Below, piece after piece: positions 1 to 9,156 of a DNA stretch of 64,000 nucleotides. This stretch comes from Leadbetterella lacunae (lineage in GTDB: Bacteria > Bacteroidota > Bacteroidia > Cytophagales > Spirosomataceae). The notes below the pieces were generated by a model. It saw only the letters and a list, made by a program, of their open reading frames with translations. It was not told the DNA's origin and made no database searches. The stretch's first letter is position 1. Every line of letters begins with the position of its first letter. The DNA lies in NCBI RefSeq assembly GCF_042649125.1, contig NZ_JBHRYQ010000001.1, positions 3,472,001 through 3,536,000 on the forward strand, in the 5' to 3' direction. A program made the position numbers and the translations under genes.

Positions 1-1304
1 GTAAAGAAATATATCCGTTTTATAACCGGGTTATGCTGCCAGACTACGTAAGTGGTACCCAAACTTGGGAGCAGTTGGTTAAACTCCGTGAAGAAGAGTT
101 TGAAAAACAAAATATCGTAGTTCACAAAGGAGTAAGCATTTTGAATATTGACCGCGAACACAAAATTCTAACCGACTCAAAAGGTAGGGAACACCACTAC
201 GACAAGCTGTTTTTGGGTATGGGCAGCCAAGCGTTTATGCCTAGGAACTTCCCTAAGATGGACGGAATATTTAACATGCGTAGCAGGTTTGATGCCGACT
301 CTTTGGCTCCTTTTTTAAAGAAAAATGGACACGCAATTGTAGTAGGAGGAGGTCTTTTGGGTTTAGAAATGGCCGCTTCTTTGGTAGAAATAAATGTAAA
401 AGTTTCCGTTATTCAGCGTATTGGTAGATTAATGGATAGGCAGTTGGACCAACTGGGAAGTTCGATATTACATGAAGAAATTATTCACAAAGGAATCGAT
501 ATCTACTACAATGACGAAGTAGAGCAGTTTTTGGGAACAAATAAAATAGAAGGCATTCGTCTAAAATCAGGCAGAAAAATCATGTGTGACGTGATTTTGG
601 TTGCAGCCGGCACTGTCCCGAGTATAGACATTGCCCGTCAGTCTGGGCTAGATTGTAACCGAGGCATAATTGTCAATGACTATATGCAAACTTCAGATCC
701 GGATATTTTTGCCTGCGGCGAAATAGCTGAATGGCGAAACCAAATGTGGGGCATAACTGCAGCTGCGGAACAACAAGCCGAAGTGGTTTCTAACTTTTTG
801 TTAGGAGACCTAGCGGCTTCTTACAGAGGTAGTCTTTCTATGAATATCCTTAAAATGCACGGTGTGGAAATCTGCTCTTTGGGGGAGGTGGAAATTCCGA
901 AAGACGATAAAGGCTATGAGGAAATAATATTTTTGGATAAGTCTAAAAAGTATTATAAAAAGTGTGTCATCAAAGACGACAGGCTGGTAGGGGCCATTTT
1001 GATGGGTGACAAGTCGGAGTTTTTAGAGTTTAAAGATTTGATTTTTAACGGAATTGAGCTTTCTGAAAAACGGCTAAAATTACTTAGGTCGGGTCAAAAA
1101 CAAGAGCCTGTTTTGGGCAAACTTGTTTGCTCATGTAACAATGTAGGCGAGCAAAACCTGTGCAATGCCATCGACTCGGGCTTTGACTCTTTTGAATCAC
1201 TATGTAATAAAACCGGAGCCGGAACGGGTTGTGGGTCTTGTAAACCCGAGGTTAAACATATTTTAGACAAACAATTAGAGAAAAACCTTCAAGTGGCTTT
1301 GTAA
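1..1304 (+). CDS. NirB-type NAD(P)H nitrite reductase flavoprotein with BFD [2Fe-2S] domain (5' partial)
   Basis: The reading frame is open from the first complete codon at base 3, so the true start lies upstream; the methionine at 33 is internal, because the residues before it (PFYNRV) match the conserved NirB N-terminal region. About 40-50 residues are probably missing. Visible parts are a pyridine-nucleotide disulfide oxidoreductase fold with the NAD(P)-binding glycine motif VVGGGLLGLE about 110 residues in, the FAD segment IFACGE near residue 235, and a C-terminal BFD-like [2Fe-2S] domain with CSC and CGSC cysteines. The siroheme half of full-length NirB is absent. In this family the protein passes electrons from NAD(P)H to a reductase partner in cytoplasmic nitrite assimilation. 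The next gene starts 40 bp downstream and is probably co-transcribed. Confidence 0.85.
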   Translation, partial: KEIYPFYNRVMLPDYVSGTQTWEQLVKLREEEFEKQNIVVHKGVSILNIDREHKILTDSKGREHHYDKLFLGMGSQAFMPRNFPKMDGIFNMRSRFDADSLAPFLKKNGHAIVVGGGLLGLEMAASLVEINVKVSVIQRIGRLMDRQLDQLGSSILHEEIIHKGIDIYYNDEVEQFLGTNKIEGIRLKSGRKIMCDVILVAAGTVPSIDIARQSGLDCNRGIIVNDYMQTSDPDIFACGEIAEWRNQMWGITAAAEQQAEVVSNFLLGDLAASYRGSLSMNILKMHGVEICSLGEVEIPKDDKGYEEIIFLDKSKKYYKKCVIKDDRLVGAILMGDKSEFLEFKDLIFNGIELSEKRLKLLRSGQKQEPVLGKLVCSCNNVGEQNLCNAIDSGFDSFESLCNKTGAGTGCGSCKPEVKHILDKQLEKNLQVAL

Positions 1305-1343
1305 AGCAAGTACTGGAATTTGAACGAATTTTAAAGAAAAAAC

Positions 1344-2804
1344 ATGAAAGACGCATATACCATTCGAGTAAACCTTAAAGGGGGGATTGTTTCAGTGGGT
1401 GAACTGAAATCAATTTTGACGGTGCTAAAAACTGCCCAAATTTCCGAAGTGTCTTTCGGACTTAGGCAGCAGCTTATATTTCATTTGCCCCACAGTAGGT
1501 CGGTATACTTGGGTTCTGAGCTTAGCAAAATGAATCGATCATATGAGGTCGACACCAACCTCAGACCCAATATTGTGAGTAGCTACGTGGCTGAAGAGGT
1601 ATTTCAAAAGGGCAATTGGATTACAGAAGGCATATATAAAGACATTTTGGATTCCTTTGATTATGATCCTACACTGAAGGTCAACATTTCGGATAACTCA
1701 CAGAGTTTTACGCCGTTTTTTTCAGGTCATTTAAACTTTGTTTCGTCAAACGAGCCTAATTTTTGGTATTGTTATTTGAGAAAACCTAAAACAAACGAGG
1801 TGCATGTGTATTCAAAGTTAATATTTACAAACGAAATCGTGCATTTGAGCAAGTTTGTAGAAAATAGACTAATCGAAAACCCTGCTTTACCTGTTTCAGA
1901 AATCTTTGATTCTATTCCGGATATGATTTCAGTGCCAAATGAAAAAGAGCTGAAATTACCCAAATTTACATTGCCGTACTATGAGGGTTTTAACCGTTAT
2001 GGCAAAAAAACTTGGCTGGGTATTTATCAAAGAAACGAGCAGTTTACAACTGATTTCTTATTGGAGCTTTGCGAACTAGCACTTGCTTCTAAGATAGGAG
2101 AACTTTGCCTGACTCCTTGGAAATCAATAATAGTAAAAGGAATAGGCGAAGTGGATAGGCCTTATTGGAGTGCGATTTTGGCGAAACATAATATTAATGT
2201 GAGACACGCCGCTAATGAACTTAACTGGCAGGTAGAAGACGCATCTGAAGATGCTTTGAAACTCAAAAAACAGCTAGTTGAGAATTTTAACAAATTGGAT
2301 ATTCGTACGTTTGGTATATGTTTCGGAATAAAAACTATACCCAAAACAGAGGTATTTGCCTCTATAATGGTTAGGAGAAGAAGGTTTAAGCTTTTTAATT
2401 TTATTCCAACGTTTTTTGTGTATGATATTTCGTATACCGAAGATTTTGACCCAAATGGAAGAACAAAAGTATATTTTTCGAAAGGAGTGCAGCGGTTTAA
2501 TTTACCTGAGCAGTTACGTAGGTCAGTTTTGCTTTATAACGAAAATTATTTAGGTAAAGTAAGGGAAAAACCAATTTCGGAATCTAAAAACACAAAGAAG
2601 TCAAAACCAGAAACTATTGAAGTGCATCAGTGTCCATCGTGTTTGTCTGTATATGACAGCAGGTTCGGGGATAACCTAGCTGGAATACCGGCGGGCATAA
2701 CATTTGAAAACCTTCCGAATGAATACGAGTGTGGCGTATGCGAAGAGCCAAAAAGTAACTTCAAAGTTATAATAGTGGAAGATTTAGTGAAAACAACAGT
2801 GTAA
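1344..2804 (+). CDS. Sulfite/nitrite reductase half-domain protein with C-terminal rubredoxin domain
   Basis: This 486-residue protein has no signal peptide. Residues 1-60 and about 205-270 resemble the ferredoxin-like half domains of nitrite/sulfite reductases (the family's paired NiR_SiR_ferr units). The C-terminus (about 430-480) is a rubredoxin domain with CPSC and CGVC iron ligands. I find no C-x5-C plus C-x3-C set, so it cannot bind the [4Fe-4S]-siroheme centre of a real reductase. It follows the NirB-type flavoprotein by 40 bp. I infer an electron-transfer or scaffold role in nitrate/nitrite assimilation, with the rubredoxin taking electrons from the flavoprotein. The domain identification is good; the role is an inference. 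Confidence 0.7.
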   Translation: MKDAYTIRVNLKGGIVSVGELKSILTVLKTAQISEVSFGLRQQLIFHLPHSRSVYLGSELSKMNRSYEVDTNLRPNIVSSYVAEEVFQKGNWITEGIYKDILDSFDYDPTLKVNISDNSQSFTPFFSGHLNFVSSNEPNFWYCYLRKPKTNEVHVYSKLIFTNEIVHLSKFVENRLIENPALPVSEIFDSIPDMISVPNEKELKLPKFTLPYYEGFNRYGKKTWLGIYQRNEQFTTDFLLELCELALASKIGELCLTPWKSIIVKGIGEVDRPYWSAILAKHNINVRHAANELNWQVEDASEDALKLKKQLVENFNKLDIRTFGICFGIKTIPKTEVFASIMVRRRRFKLFNFIPTFFVYDISYTEDFDPNGRTKVYFSKGVQRFNLPEQLRRSVLLYNENYLGKVREKPISESKNTKKSKPETIEVHQCPSCLSVYDSRFGDNLAGIPAGITFENLPNEYECGVCEEPKSNFKVIIVEDLVKTTV

Positions 2805-2823
2805 TGATTGATATTTAAAAAAG

Positions 2824-2856
2824 TAAAAAAAAGAGCCCCGAAAGGCTCTTTTTTAA
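2824..2856. terminator. Bidirectional rho-independent terminator
   Basis: A 7-bp stem AAGAGCC/GGCTCTT (2831-2837 with 2844-2850) with a CCGAAA loop is flanked by an A-tract on the left and a T-tract on the right. It can therefore end both the rubredoxin-protein transcript from the left and the convergent amidohydrolase transcript from the right. Confidence 0.85.
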
Positions 2857-2874
2857 GTTAAAATTTAATGTTAA

Positions 2875-4158
2875 TTATTGGTTTTTGTAAACCACGCCGT
2901 CTTTCATCACAAACCCTACATTCATCATTGTGGTTAAATCTTTTACAGGATCGGCGTCTACAGCTATTATGTCTGCAAATTTACCGGGCTCTATAGCTCC
3001 CAGTTCGTTTTCCATGTCAAGAACCTTGGCGTTTGTTATAGTTGCAGCTTTGAGTGCCTTCATCATGGGCATGCCGGCTTCGGTCATATAAACAAACTCT
3101 TTGGCGTTGTATCCATGTGGATATACGCCCGCATCTGTTCCAAAACAAATATTAACACCAGCTTTGTAAGCTCTCGCAAAAGCTTCTTGTATCATCACGC
3201 CCGTTTCTAAAGCTTTTTTTACCACAAATGGATGATAATAACCCGGAATTTTTGCAGAGTCAGAAGCTGTTTTTCCGGCAATAATAGTAGGAACTAAATA
3301 AGCACCTTTTTCTATAAATAAAGCAATACATTCGTCGTCTAAAAACGAACCGTGTTCGATAGTAGTAACTCCCGCTCTAAGTGCACGTTTCATTCCATCG
3401 GCTCCGTGGGCGTGAGCAGCAACTTTAAAACCATAGTCTTTGGCGGTTTCTATCAGAGCCTTAAGTTCGTCGTCTTGAAACTGTGGTCCCTTTCCGTTTT
3501 TTGCAATACTTAAAACACCGCCAGTAGCCGTTATTTTAATCCAATCTGCCCCGTCTTGGTATCTTTGTCTTACTGCTTGTCTTGCTTCTTCTGGTGAGTT
3601 TACCACGCCGTTCATTACTTCTTCGTTGCTAAAAGTGTAGTTTGGACCAAGTCCATTCGAAGGGTCTCCATGCCCGCCGGTGGTTGCTATAGTTTTGCCT
3701 GAAGTAAATATTCTAGGTCCTATGGCACTTCCTCGGTTTATGGCACCTCTCAGCGAAATGTTCACGTTGCTACCTCCCAAATCTCTTACGGTCGTAAAAC
3801 CAGCCATAAGCGTTATTTTGGCATATTTAGCAGACTCAAAGGCCACGTCGGCCGAACTGTACTGAATTCTTTTCTGAAATTGATCTTTTGCAGTTTGACT
3901 TTCTATATGCACGTGCATGTCTATTAGCCCGGGCATCACATATTTGTTTTTGAGGTTTATCACCACATCATTGGCGTCACCTTTTTGGTACCCTTTTTTA
4001 ACCTCAACTACCTTGTTTTTTTCTACCACAATCGTCATTTCTTTGTTCATGACTTCGTTTCTGGTGTCTATCAAAGTGCCGCACTGTATGTAGGTTTTCT
4101 GGGCAAATGTGGTCCCAGCAAGGGCTAGTAAAAGTCCAACAGTAAATGTTTTTTTCAT
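2875..4158 (-). CDS. Secreted metal-dependent amidohydrolase (imidazolonepropionase/prolidase-like)
   Basis: The 427-residue product has an N-terminal Sec signal (KKTFTVGLLLALAGTTFAQ). The amidohydrolase TIM-barrel motifs are in order: HVHIES (metal HxH) near residue 85, the candidate carboxylated lysine in WIKITATGG near 206, the histidines AAHAHG and IEHGS near 250 and 270, and the catalytic aspartate in GTDAGVYPHG near 345. Related proteins are periplasmic hydrolases of cyclic amides or X-Pro dipeptides; the substrate cannot be read from the sequence. It lies divergently upstream of a SusC/SusD pair, with a secreted carboxypeptidase beyond, which hints at peptide or amide scavenging (inference). 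Confidence 0.8.
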   Translation of the reverse strand: MKKTFTVGLLLALAGTTFAQKTYIQCGTLIDTRNEVMNKEMTIVVEKNKVVEVKKGYQKGDANDVVINLKNKYVMPGLIDMHVHIESQTAKDQFQKRIQYSSADVAFESAKYAKITLMAGFTTVRDLGGSNVNISLRGAINRGSAIGPRIFTSGKTIATTGGHGDPSNGLGPNYTFSNEEVMNGVVNSPEEARQAVRQRYQDGADWIKITATGGVLSIAKNGKGPQFQDDELKALIETAKDYGFKVAAHAHGADGMKRALRAGVTTIEHGSFLDDECIALFIEKGAYLVPTIIAGKTASDSAKIPGYYHPFVVKKALETGVMIQEAFARAYKAGVNICFGTDAGVYPHGYNAKEFVYMTEAGMPMMKALKAATITNAKVLDMENELGAIEPGKFADIIAVDADPVKDLTTMMNVGFVMKDGVVYKNQ

Positions 4159-4460
4159 AAGAGTTTATTGAATAAGAGGGTTATTGGTTTTTGAAAAAAT
4201 GTTTTAAAGTATTAAGCTAAAAATAAATAATTCTACTAACAAACTAATTCTGCTTTTCTATATTTTTTAGGAAGCATTCGTTTTTCTAACGTCAGTATTT
4301 AATTATTAAATTTTTTTATTAAAAAACTAAAAATAAATGAATTAACTGTCAGAATAAGTGTTTTGGCACTCCACTCATATAAAAAACCTTTTTATTGTCA
4401 GTCACAATCGATACTTTTAGTAGATATATCTCTTAAACTTTAATTTTAAACCTTCTAATT
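4159..4460. other. Divergent intergenic region upstream of susC
   Basis: This 302-bp AT-rich region separates the amidohydrolase from the SusC-type receptor and must carry both promoters. A weak Bacteroidota-type match (TTG near 4396, TACTTTTA near 4413) precedes the susC start, but its spacer is short. I see no gene, RNA element or strong inverted repeat. Confidence 0.3.
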
Positions 4461-7400
4461 ATGAATGTAAAACTACCAATTTTACTTCTTTTGATGTGCG
4501 GAGCTATCTCAGGATATGCTCAAAAAATCATCAAAGGAGTAGTAAAAGACGAAACCAGCTTAGAGGCTATACCGGGCGTTACGGTAACGGCTTTAGGCAC
4601 TACCATCGGCACGTCAACCGACGTAGATGGCAACTTCTCTATTTCAGTTCCCAATAACACAAATGAGCTCACATTTAGCTTTATTGGGTATGACTCCAAA
4701 GTGGTTAGCTTGGGGGCTCTCAGTTTTCTTGAAGTAAAACTTAGCAGTGACGTTACCAACCTACAAGAAGTGGTGGTGAATGCCTTAGGTTTTAAAACCA
4801 AAAAAGACAGGTCAGGCTCTACATCTTCTAGTATTTCTTCTGACGCCATTAAATCAAGTGGCGAGGCTAACATTTTGAATAGTTTAGCAGGTAAGGCGTC
4901 GGGTGTGAAAATCGCGAGATCAAACGGTGATCCAGGTGCGGGAACAAACATCCAGATTCGTGGAGCTAACACTATCGGAGGGAATACTCAGCCTTTGGTG
5001 ATTGTAGATGGAGTTCCACTTTCAAATGATAACTTGTATGGTTCAGGTAGTTCAAGATCAGGAGGTGTTTCGCAGCAGTCACGTCTGAATGATTTAAACC
5101 CTGAAGATATTGAGTCAACTCAAATATTAAAAGGTGCATCTGCTGCTGCTCTGTGGGGTTCAAGAGCCGCAAACGGAGTTTTGGTGATCACCACAAAGCA
5201 AGGAAAGCTTAACCAAAAAATGAAAATCAGCTACTCGGCAACCTATTCAATGGATGAAATAAATAGAAAGCATCCACTTCAAACGATGTTTGGTCAAGGT
5301 TCTGGCGGCAAATATAGCCCAACTGCCACAAACTCATGGGGCGACAAAATCGAAAATAGAGCGGGTGGTGAAGACATCGTAAATACCACAGGCGAATATT
5401 TTTTAGGAGACAATGGTCAAAAAATTTATCCCATTACCACTAAAAACTCAAAAGAAGTATATGTTGATAGAAACTTCGATCAAGTTTTTCAAATAGGTTC
5501 ATTTTTAGATCACAATTTGACTATTTCTGGAGGTAGCGGAAAAACTACCAACTTCTTTAGTTTGGGTTATTTGAGCCAAAAAGGAATCGTTAAAAATAGT
5601 GATTATGATAGATTTACGATGAGGTTTAATAACCAAACGTTTTTTAATAATATGGTTAACTTAACCACCAAGGCTAACTACGTTTTTACAAATAGTAATA
5701 GAATTCAGCAAAACTCTAATACGGCAGGTCTTTATCTAGGCTTGCTACGTCAGCCTGCTGATTTTGATCAGTCGGCTTACATCGGAACTTATTTTGACAA
5801 GTCTGGTGTGCCTACTTTGGGAAGACAAAGAAGCTATAGAAGGTATTTGGCTAATAATATCAACCCTACCTATAACAACCCACTGTGGACTATCAATGAG
5901 CAAAAAGCTACTTCGGTGGTAAACAGGTTTAACGCAAACTCAAATCTTAATATTAACCCAATAAGCTGGTTACAACTAGACTTAAGAGGTGGAATTGATA
6001 CTTACATCGACAAAAGAGTTTATTTCTCACCAATTGGTTCTGCTAGTTTTACCAATGGTAGATTAGTAAATGAAAACTTTATTAATACAGAAATTAACCT
6101 AGATGCGATTGCAAGGGCGGATTTTCCAAATCTTATAAAAGATAAAGTAGGCTTAAATGCTACATTGGGTTATAATATAAATGATAGAAACAGAAATAGT
6201 CTATATGCTGGAACCCAAAACTTCCTTGTTAATAGTGATTTGCAAAACTTCAATAATGGAGTTGCTCCCTTTGATGTGGCGAATAACCTAAATCACATTC
6301 GCTCAAATAGGCTGTACTCTATTTTCGCATTCGATATCTTCAAGCAAGTTTTCTTAAGTGTTTCGGGTACACAAGAGGCTGCATCTACTATGTCAGGAAC
6401 GTACTTTTACCCGTCTATGGATTTGGCTTGGCAGTTTTCTAGCCTTCCAAATATTGTAAACGACGTGTTTTCTTTCGGTAAACTTAGATTTTCGTATGGC
6501 CAAGTGGGTGTACAACCAACTACCTATAAGTTTGGTACTACCTATGAAAACTTCACATATTCTACCTATGACGACGCCCTTGATATCAATGAATTTGGCG
6601 GAGGATTTAGACTTAATGACGACCAGGGTAACTCAAACCTTAAACCAGAAATTAAAACTGAGTTTGAGATTGGAACTGATCTTAGGTTTTTTAAAGACCG
6701 TCTAAATATTGGTTTAACGTATTATAGGAATGAGATAAAAGACATTTTGTTGGCCGTTAACCTTTCTCCTAGTTCGGGTTATCTTTCTAAATATGCAAAT
6801 GCCGGAAGAATGGAAAACAAAGGCGTTGAGCTAGATTTTGGGTATAAAATCATAGACAAAAAAACTTATGGCTTTGATATTTATGGAAACTGGAATAACA
6901 ACCAAAACAAAGTTCTTGATTTAGCTGGTGTAGACAGAGTGGCACTTACAGATCAATCAATTACGTCAAATGCCATAGTGGGTCAGCCATTGGGGATTTT
7001 GTTTGGTAGTAGAGCTTCAAGAAACGAAGACGGAACTTTAAAATTAGATGCAAACGGGTTTCCAACATTGGATCCTCAACAGGGAGTTATTGGTAATCCT
7101 AATCCAGATTGGAGAGGTGGACTTGGCATGAGGGCTTATTTTAAGAAATTTAGCTTTAATATTTTGTTCGAAAGATTCCAAGGAGGCGACTTTGCTGAAA
7201 GAACGCGTTTTGTTTTAAATAGCTTTGGTACCTACGAAGACACAGGTCACGAAGTTACCCTTACCAAAGACCTGAAGAACTCGGCCGGTAAAACAATACC
7301 AGCTGGCTCTACAGTTAGAGGAAATATCTACAATTATGGTGCAGGAGATGTACTACTTGACGAAGGTTGGTATACCTCGCTTGGTGGAGGCCTTGGTGGA

Positions 7401-7676
7401 TCAGCTATAAACGAGTTCTCTATTGCAGATGGAAGCTGGACACGCCTTCGTGAGATTTCGATGGGTTATAATTTAGGAGGAGAAAAATTCAGAAAAGCAA
7501 CGAAGTTCAATTCAGTTGACTTGGCTATCTCTGGAAGAAACCTTTTCCTATGGACCAAAATTAAAGGAATAGATCCTGAAGTAAACCAGTCAGGTGTTGA
7601 CAATGGTTTTGGTATCGAATACTTTACCAATCCAAGTACACGTTCATGGGTGTTTTCGGCGAAACTTAATTTCTAA
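4461..7676 (+). CDS. SusC/RagA-family TonB-dependent outer-membrane transporter
   Basis: The 1071-residue protein has a signal peptide (cut after GYAQ), then a carboxypeptidase-like regulatory domain (residues about 22-95), a TonB-box-like EVVVNALG near 105, a plug domain (ANTIGG, LVIVDGVP, about 120-240), and a 22-strand barrel ending in aromatic F (SAKLNF). SusC-family proteins import oligomers across the outer membrane together with a SusD lid lipoprotein. The susD partner follows 18 bp after the stop, so the two are surely co-transcribed. There is no glycoside hydrolase or sigma/anti-sigma gene beside it, so the substrate is unknown; the neighbouring peptidases would fit peptides. Confidence 0.93.
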   Translation: MNVKLPILLLLMCGAISGYAQKIIKGVVKDETSLEAIPGVTVTALGTTIGTSTDVDGNFSISVPNNTNELTFSFIGYDSKVVSLGALSFLEVKLSSDVTNLQEVVVNALGFKTKKDRSGSTSSSISSDAIKSSGEANILNSLAGKASGVKIARSNGDPGAGTNIQIRGANTIGGNTQPLVIVDGVPLSNDNLYGSGSSRSGGVSQQSRLNDLNPEDIESTQILKGASAAALWGSRAANGVLVITTKQGKLNQKMKISYSATYSMDEINRKHPLQTMFGQGSGGKYSPTATNSWGDKIENRAGGEDIVNTTGEYFLGDNGQKIYPITTKNSKEVYVDRNFDQVFQIGSFLDHNLTISGGSGKTTNFFSLGYLSQKGIVKNSDYDRFTMRFNNQTFFNNMVNLTTKANYVFTNSNRIQQNSNTAGLYLGLLRQPADFDQSAYIGTYFDKSGVPTLGRQRSYRRYLANNINPTYNNPLWTINEQKATSVVNRFNANSNLNINPISWLQLDLRGGIDTYIDKRVYFSPIGSASFTNGRLVNENFINTEINLDAIARADFPNLIKDKVGLNATLGYNINDRNRNSLYAGTQNFLVNSDLQNFNNGVAPFDVANNLNHIRSNRLYSIFAFDIFKQVFLSVSGTQEAASTMSGTYFYPSMDLAWQFSSLPNIVNDVFSFGKLRFSYGQVGVQPTTYKFGTTYENFTYSTYDDALDINEFGGGFRLNDDQGNSNLKPEIKTEFEIGTDLRFFKDRLNIGLTYYRNEIKDILLAVNLSPSSGYLSKYANAGRMENKGVELDFGYKIIDKKTYGFDIYGNWNNNQNKVLDLAGVDRVALTDQSITSNAIVGQPLGILFGSRASRNEDGTLKLDANGFPTLDPQQGVIGNPNPDWRGGLGMRAYFKKFSFNILFERFQGGDFAERTRFVLNSFGTYEDTGHEVTLTKDLKNSAGKTIPAGSTVRGNIYNYGAGDVLLDEGWYTSLGGGLGGSAINEFSIADGSWTRLREISMGYNLGGEKFRKATKFNSVDLAISGRNLFLWTKIKGIDPEVNQSGVDNGFGIEYFTNPSTRSWVFSAKLNF

Positions 7677-7694
7677 AATTTAACTTTGAAAAAA

Positions 7695-9098
7695 ATGAAA
7701 AAAATAAAATATATAGCTCTTTCGCTGATGTTTTTCACTACGTTTAGTTGTGAAAGCTTAGTGGAAGGCATTAACAATAACCCAAACGAAATATCGTCAG
7801 ATTCGTTTGAAGCGGGAGTTTTACTTCTGAAAGGAATTGAATTAGCCAACGTCTCAGTGCAAGCAGGTCACCAAACCCGAATAGGTGGTATGTGGAGTGG
7901 GCAAACTAAAGGCTTAGTGCTTTTGTACAAAAGTATCTATGAGTATAACTTGTCTGCAGAAGAAACAAATGGTATTTGGCAAAATGCATATCAAGGTGTA
8001 GTAAAGCAAGCAAGGGTGTTGAGAGAACAAACCAAAAATAGCCCAAAGGCAAAACAATATGCTGGTATTACGAAGGTTCTTGAGGCAAATGCCCTAGGAA
8101 CTTTAGCAAGCTTATTTGGGGATATTCCTTTTAATGAAATTGCCAAAGATGAAATCTTGGACCCTAAGTTTGACTCTCAAAAAAACGTATTTGCGGGCGT
8201 TCAATCTTTGTTAGATGAGGCCATTGCAGACCTAGGTGCTTCTACAAACTCTGCAGTAGCAGAAGACTTAATGTTAGCAGGTAATGTTTTAAAATGGAGC
8301 AAAGTAGCCCATACATTAAAAGCGAGACTTTATATTTATACCAAAGAATATGATAAAGCATACCAAGAGGCCCTTTTGGGCATTGCCGCTACTTCAGATG
8401 CTTTAGCGTATACACCACCCAATATTGGAAATGGTAGCTTAAATCTTAATTATAAAATGATCAACGAGAGAGGGGGCTATTGGGGCTTTGCAGGCTCGCA
8501 TTTAGATAACATTCTAAGAACTACAAGAAACAACGCAAAGACCGCGGAAAATGCTCGTTTGGCCTATTATAACTTCGATGGTGCTTCGGCTACCAACAAC
8601 AAAGGTATCGCTGCTGCAAATACGCCAATAGTTTTGGTGGGTTACGAAGAGAATCTTTTGATTTTGGCTGAGTCGGCAGTTAGAACGGGTAAAACCACAG
8701 ATGGCTTGGCTCAGTTAAACAAGCTACGTGCACATTTGGCAAGTGGGAAAGCTTTCACAAAACTAAACGCCGCAGATAATCTAAAATATGACGCATATGT
8801 GATTGCGGATTTTGAAAAAGGTGGAATGGAAAATGTGGATAACCTAGTAACAGAAAGAGCACTTCTTAGAGAGATTATCGAAGAAAGATATGTTTCTGGG
8901 TTTACAGGTCTTTTAGGTTTTGACGATTTGAGAAGACTAGGCACTAAAGAAAAAGACATAGCGGTGCTTCCTCCTTACAACTCGGCTACCATCAAACAGT
9001 ATCCACAGAGATTTATAGTGGCACAAGCAGAATTAAGTGCAAACCAAAATGCTCCGAAAGATCCAGGTATATTTGCTCTTACTGAAGTGAATAAATAG
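7695..9098 (+). CDS. SusD/RagB-like (SusD-like_2 group) substrate-binding lipoprotein
   Basis: This 467-residue lipoprotein has a signal ending FFTTFSC, the cysteine being the lipidation site. I start at ATG 7695 rather than the in-frame TTG at 7686, because it gives the standard MKKIKYIAL signal. The mature N-terminus has the NNNPNE segment typical of the SusD-like_2 group; the helical TPR-like core follows (LEANALGTLASLFGDIPF near 135) and the C-terminus has GFDDLRRLG. It forms the surface lid of the SusC transporter directly upstream. Confidence 0.9.
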   Translation: MKKIKYIALSLMFFTTFSCESLVEGINNNPNEISSDSFEAGVLLLKGIELANVSVQAGHQTRIGGMWSGQTKGLVLLYKSIYEYNLSAEETNGIWQNAYQGVVKQARVLREQTKNSPKAKQYAGITKVLEANALGTLASLFGDIPFNEIAKDEILDPKFDSQKNVFAGVQSLLDEAIADLGASTNSAVAEDLMLAGNVLKWSKVAHTLKARLYIYTKEYDKAYQEALLGIAATSDALAYTPPNIGNGSLNLNYKMINERGGYWGFAGSHLDNILRTTRNNAKTAENARLAYYNFDGASATNNKGIAAANTPIVLVGYEENLLILAESAVRTGKTTDGLAQLNKLRAHLASGKAFTKLNAADNLKYDAYVIADFEKGGMENVDNLVTERALLREIIEERYVSGFTGLLGFDDLRRLGTKEKDIAVLPPYNSATIKQYPQRFIVAQAELSANQNAPKDPGIFALTEVNK

Positions 9099-9113
9099 TT
9101 TTTATTTGAGGTT

Positions 9114-9155
9114 AAAAAAAATGCCCTTTTGATTTAGTTCAGAAGGGCATTTTTG
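9114..9155. terminator. Bidirectional terminator after the susCD pair
   Basis: An 8-bp perfect stem ATGCCCTT/AAGGGCAT (9121-9128 with 9143-9150) is flanked by A7 on the left and T5 on the right. It lies between the convergent susD and carboxypeptidase genes and serves both. Confidence 0.85.
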
Positions 9156-9156
9156 T

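Noticed and set aside
4520..4972. 150-codon minus-strand frame
   Set aside because: It is antisense within susC, where the plus-strand protein is unmistakable.
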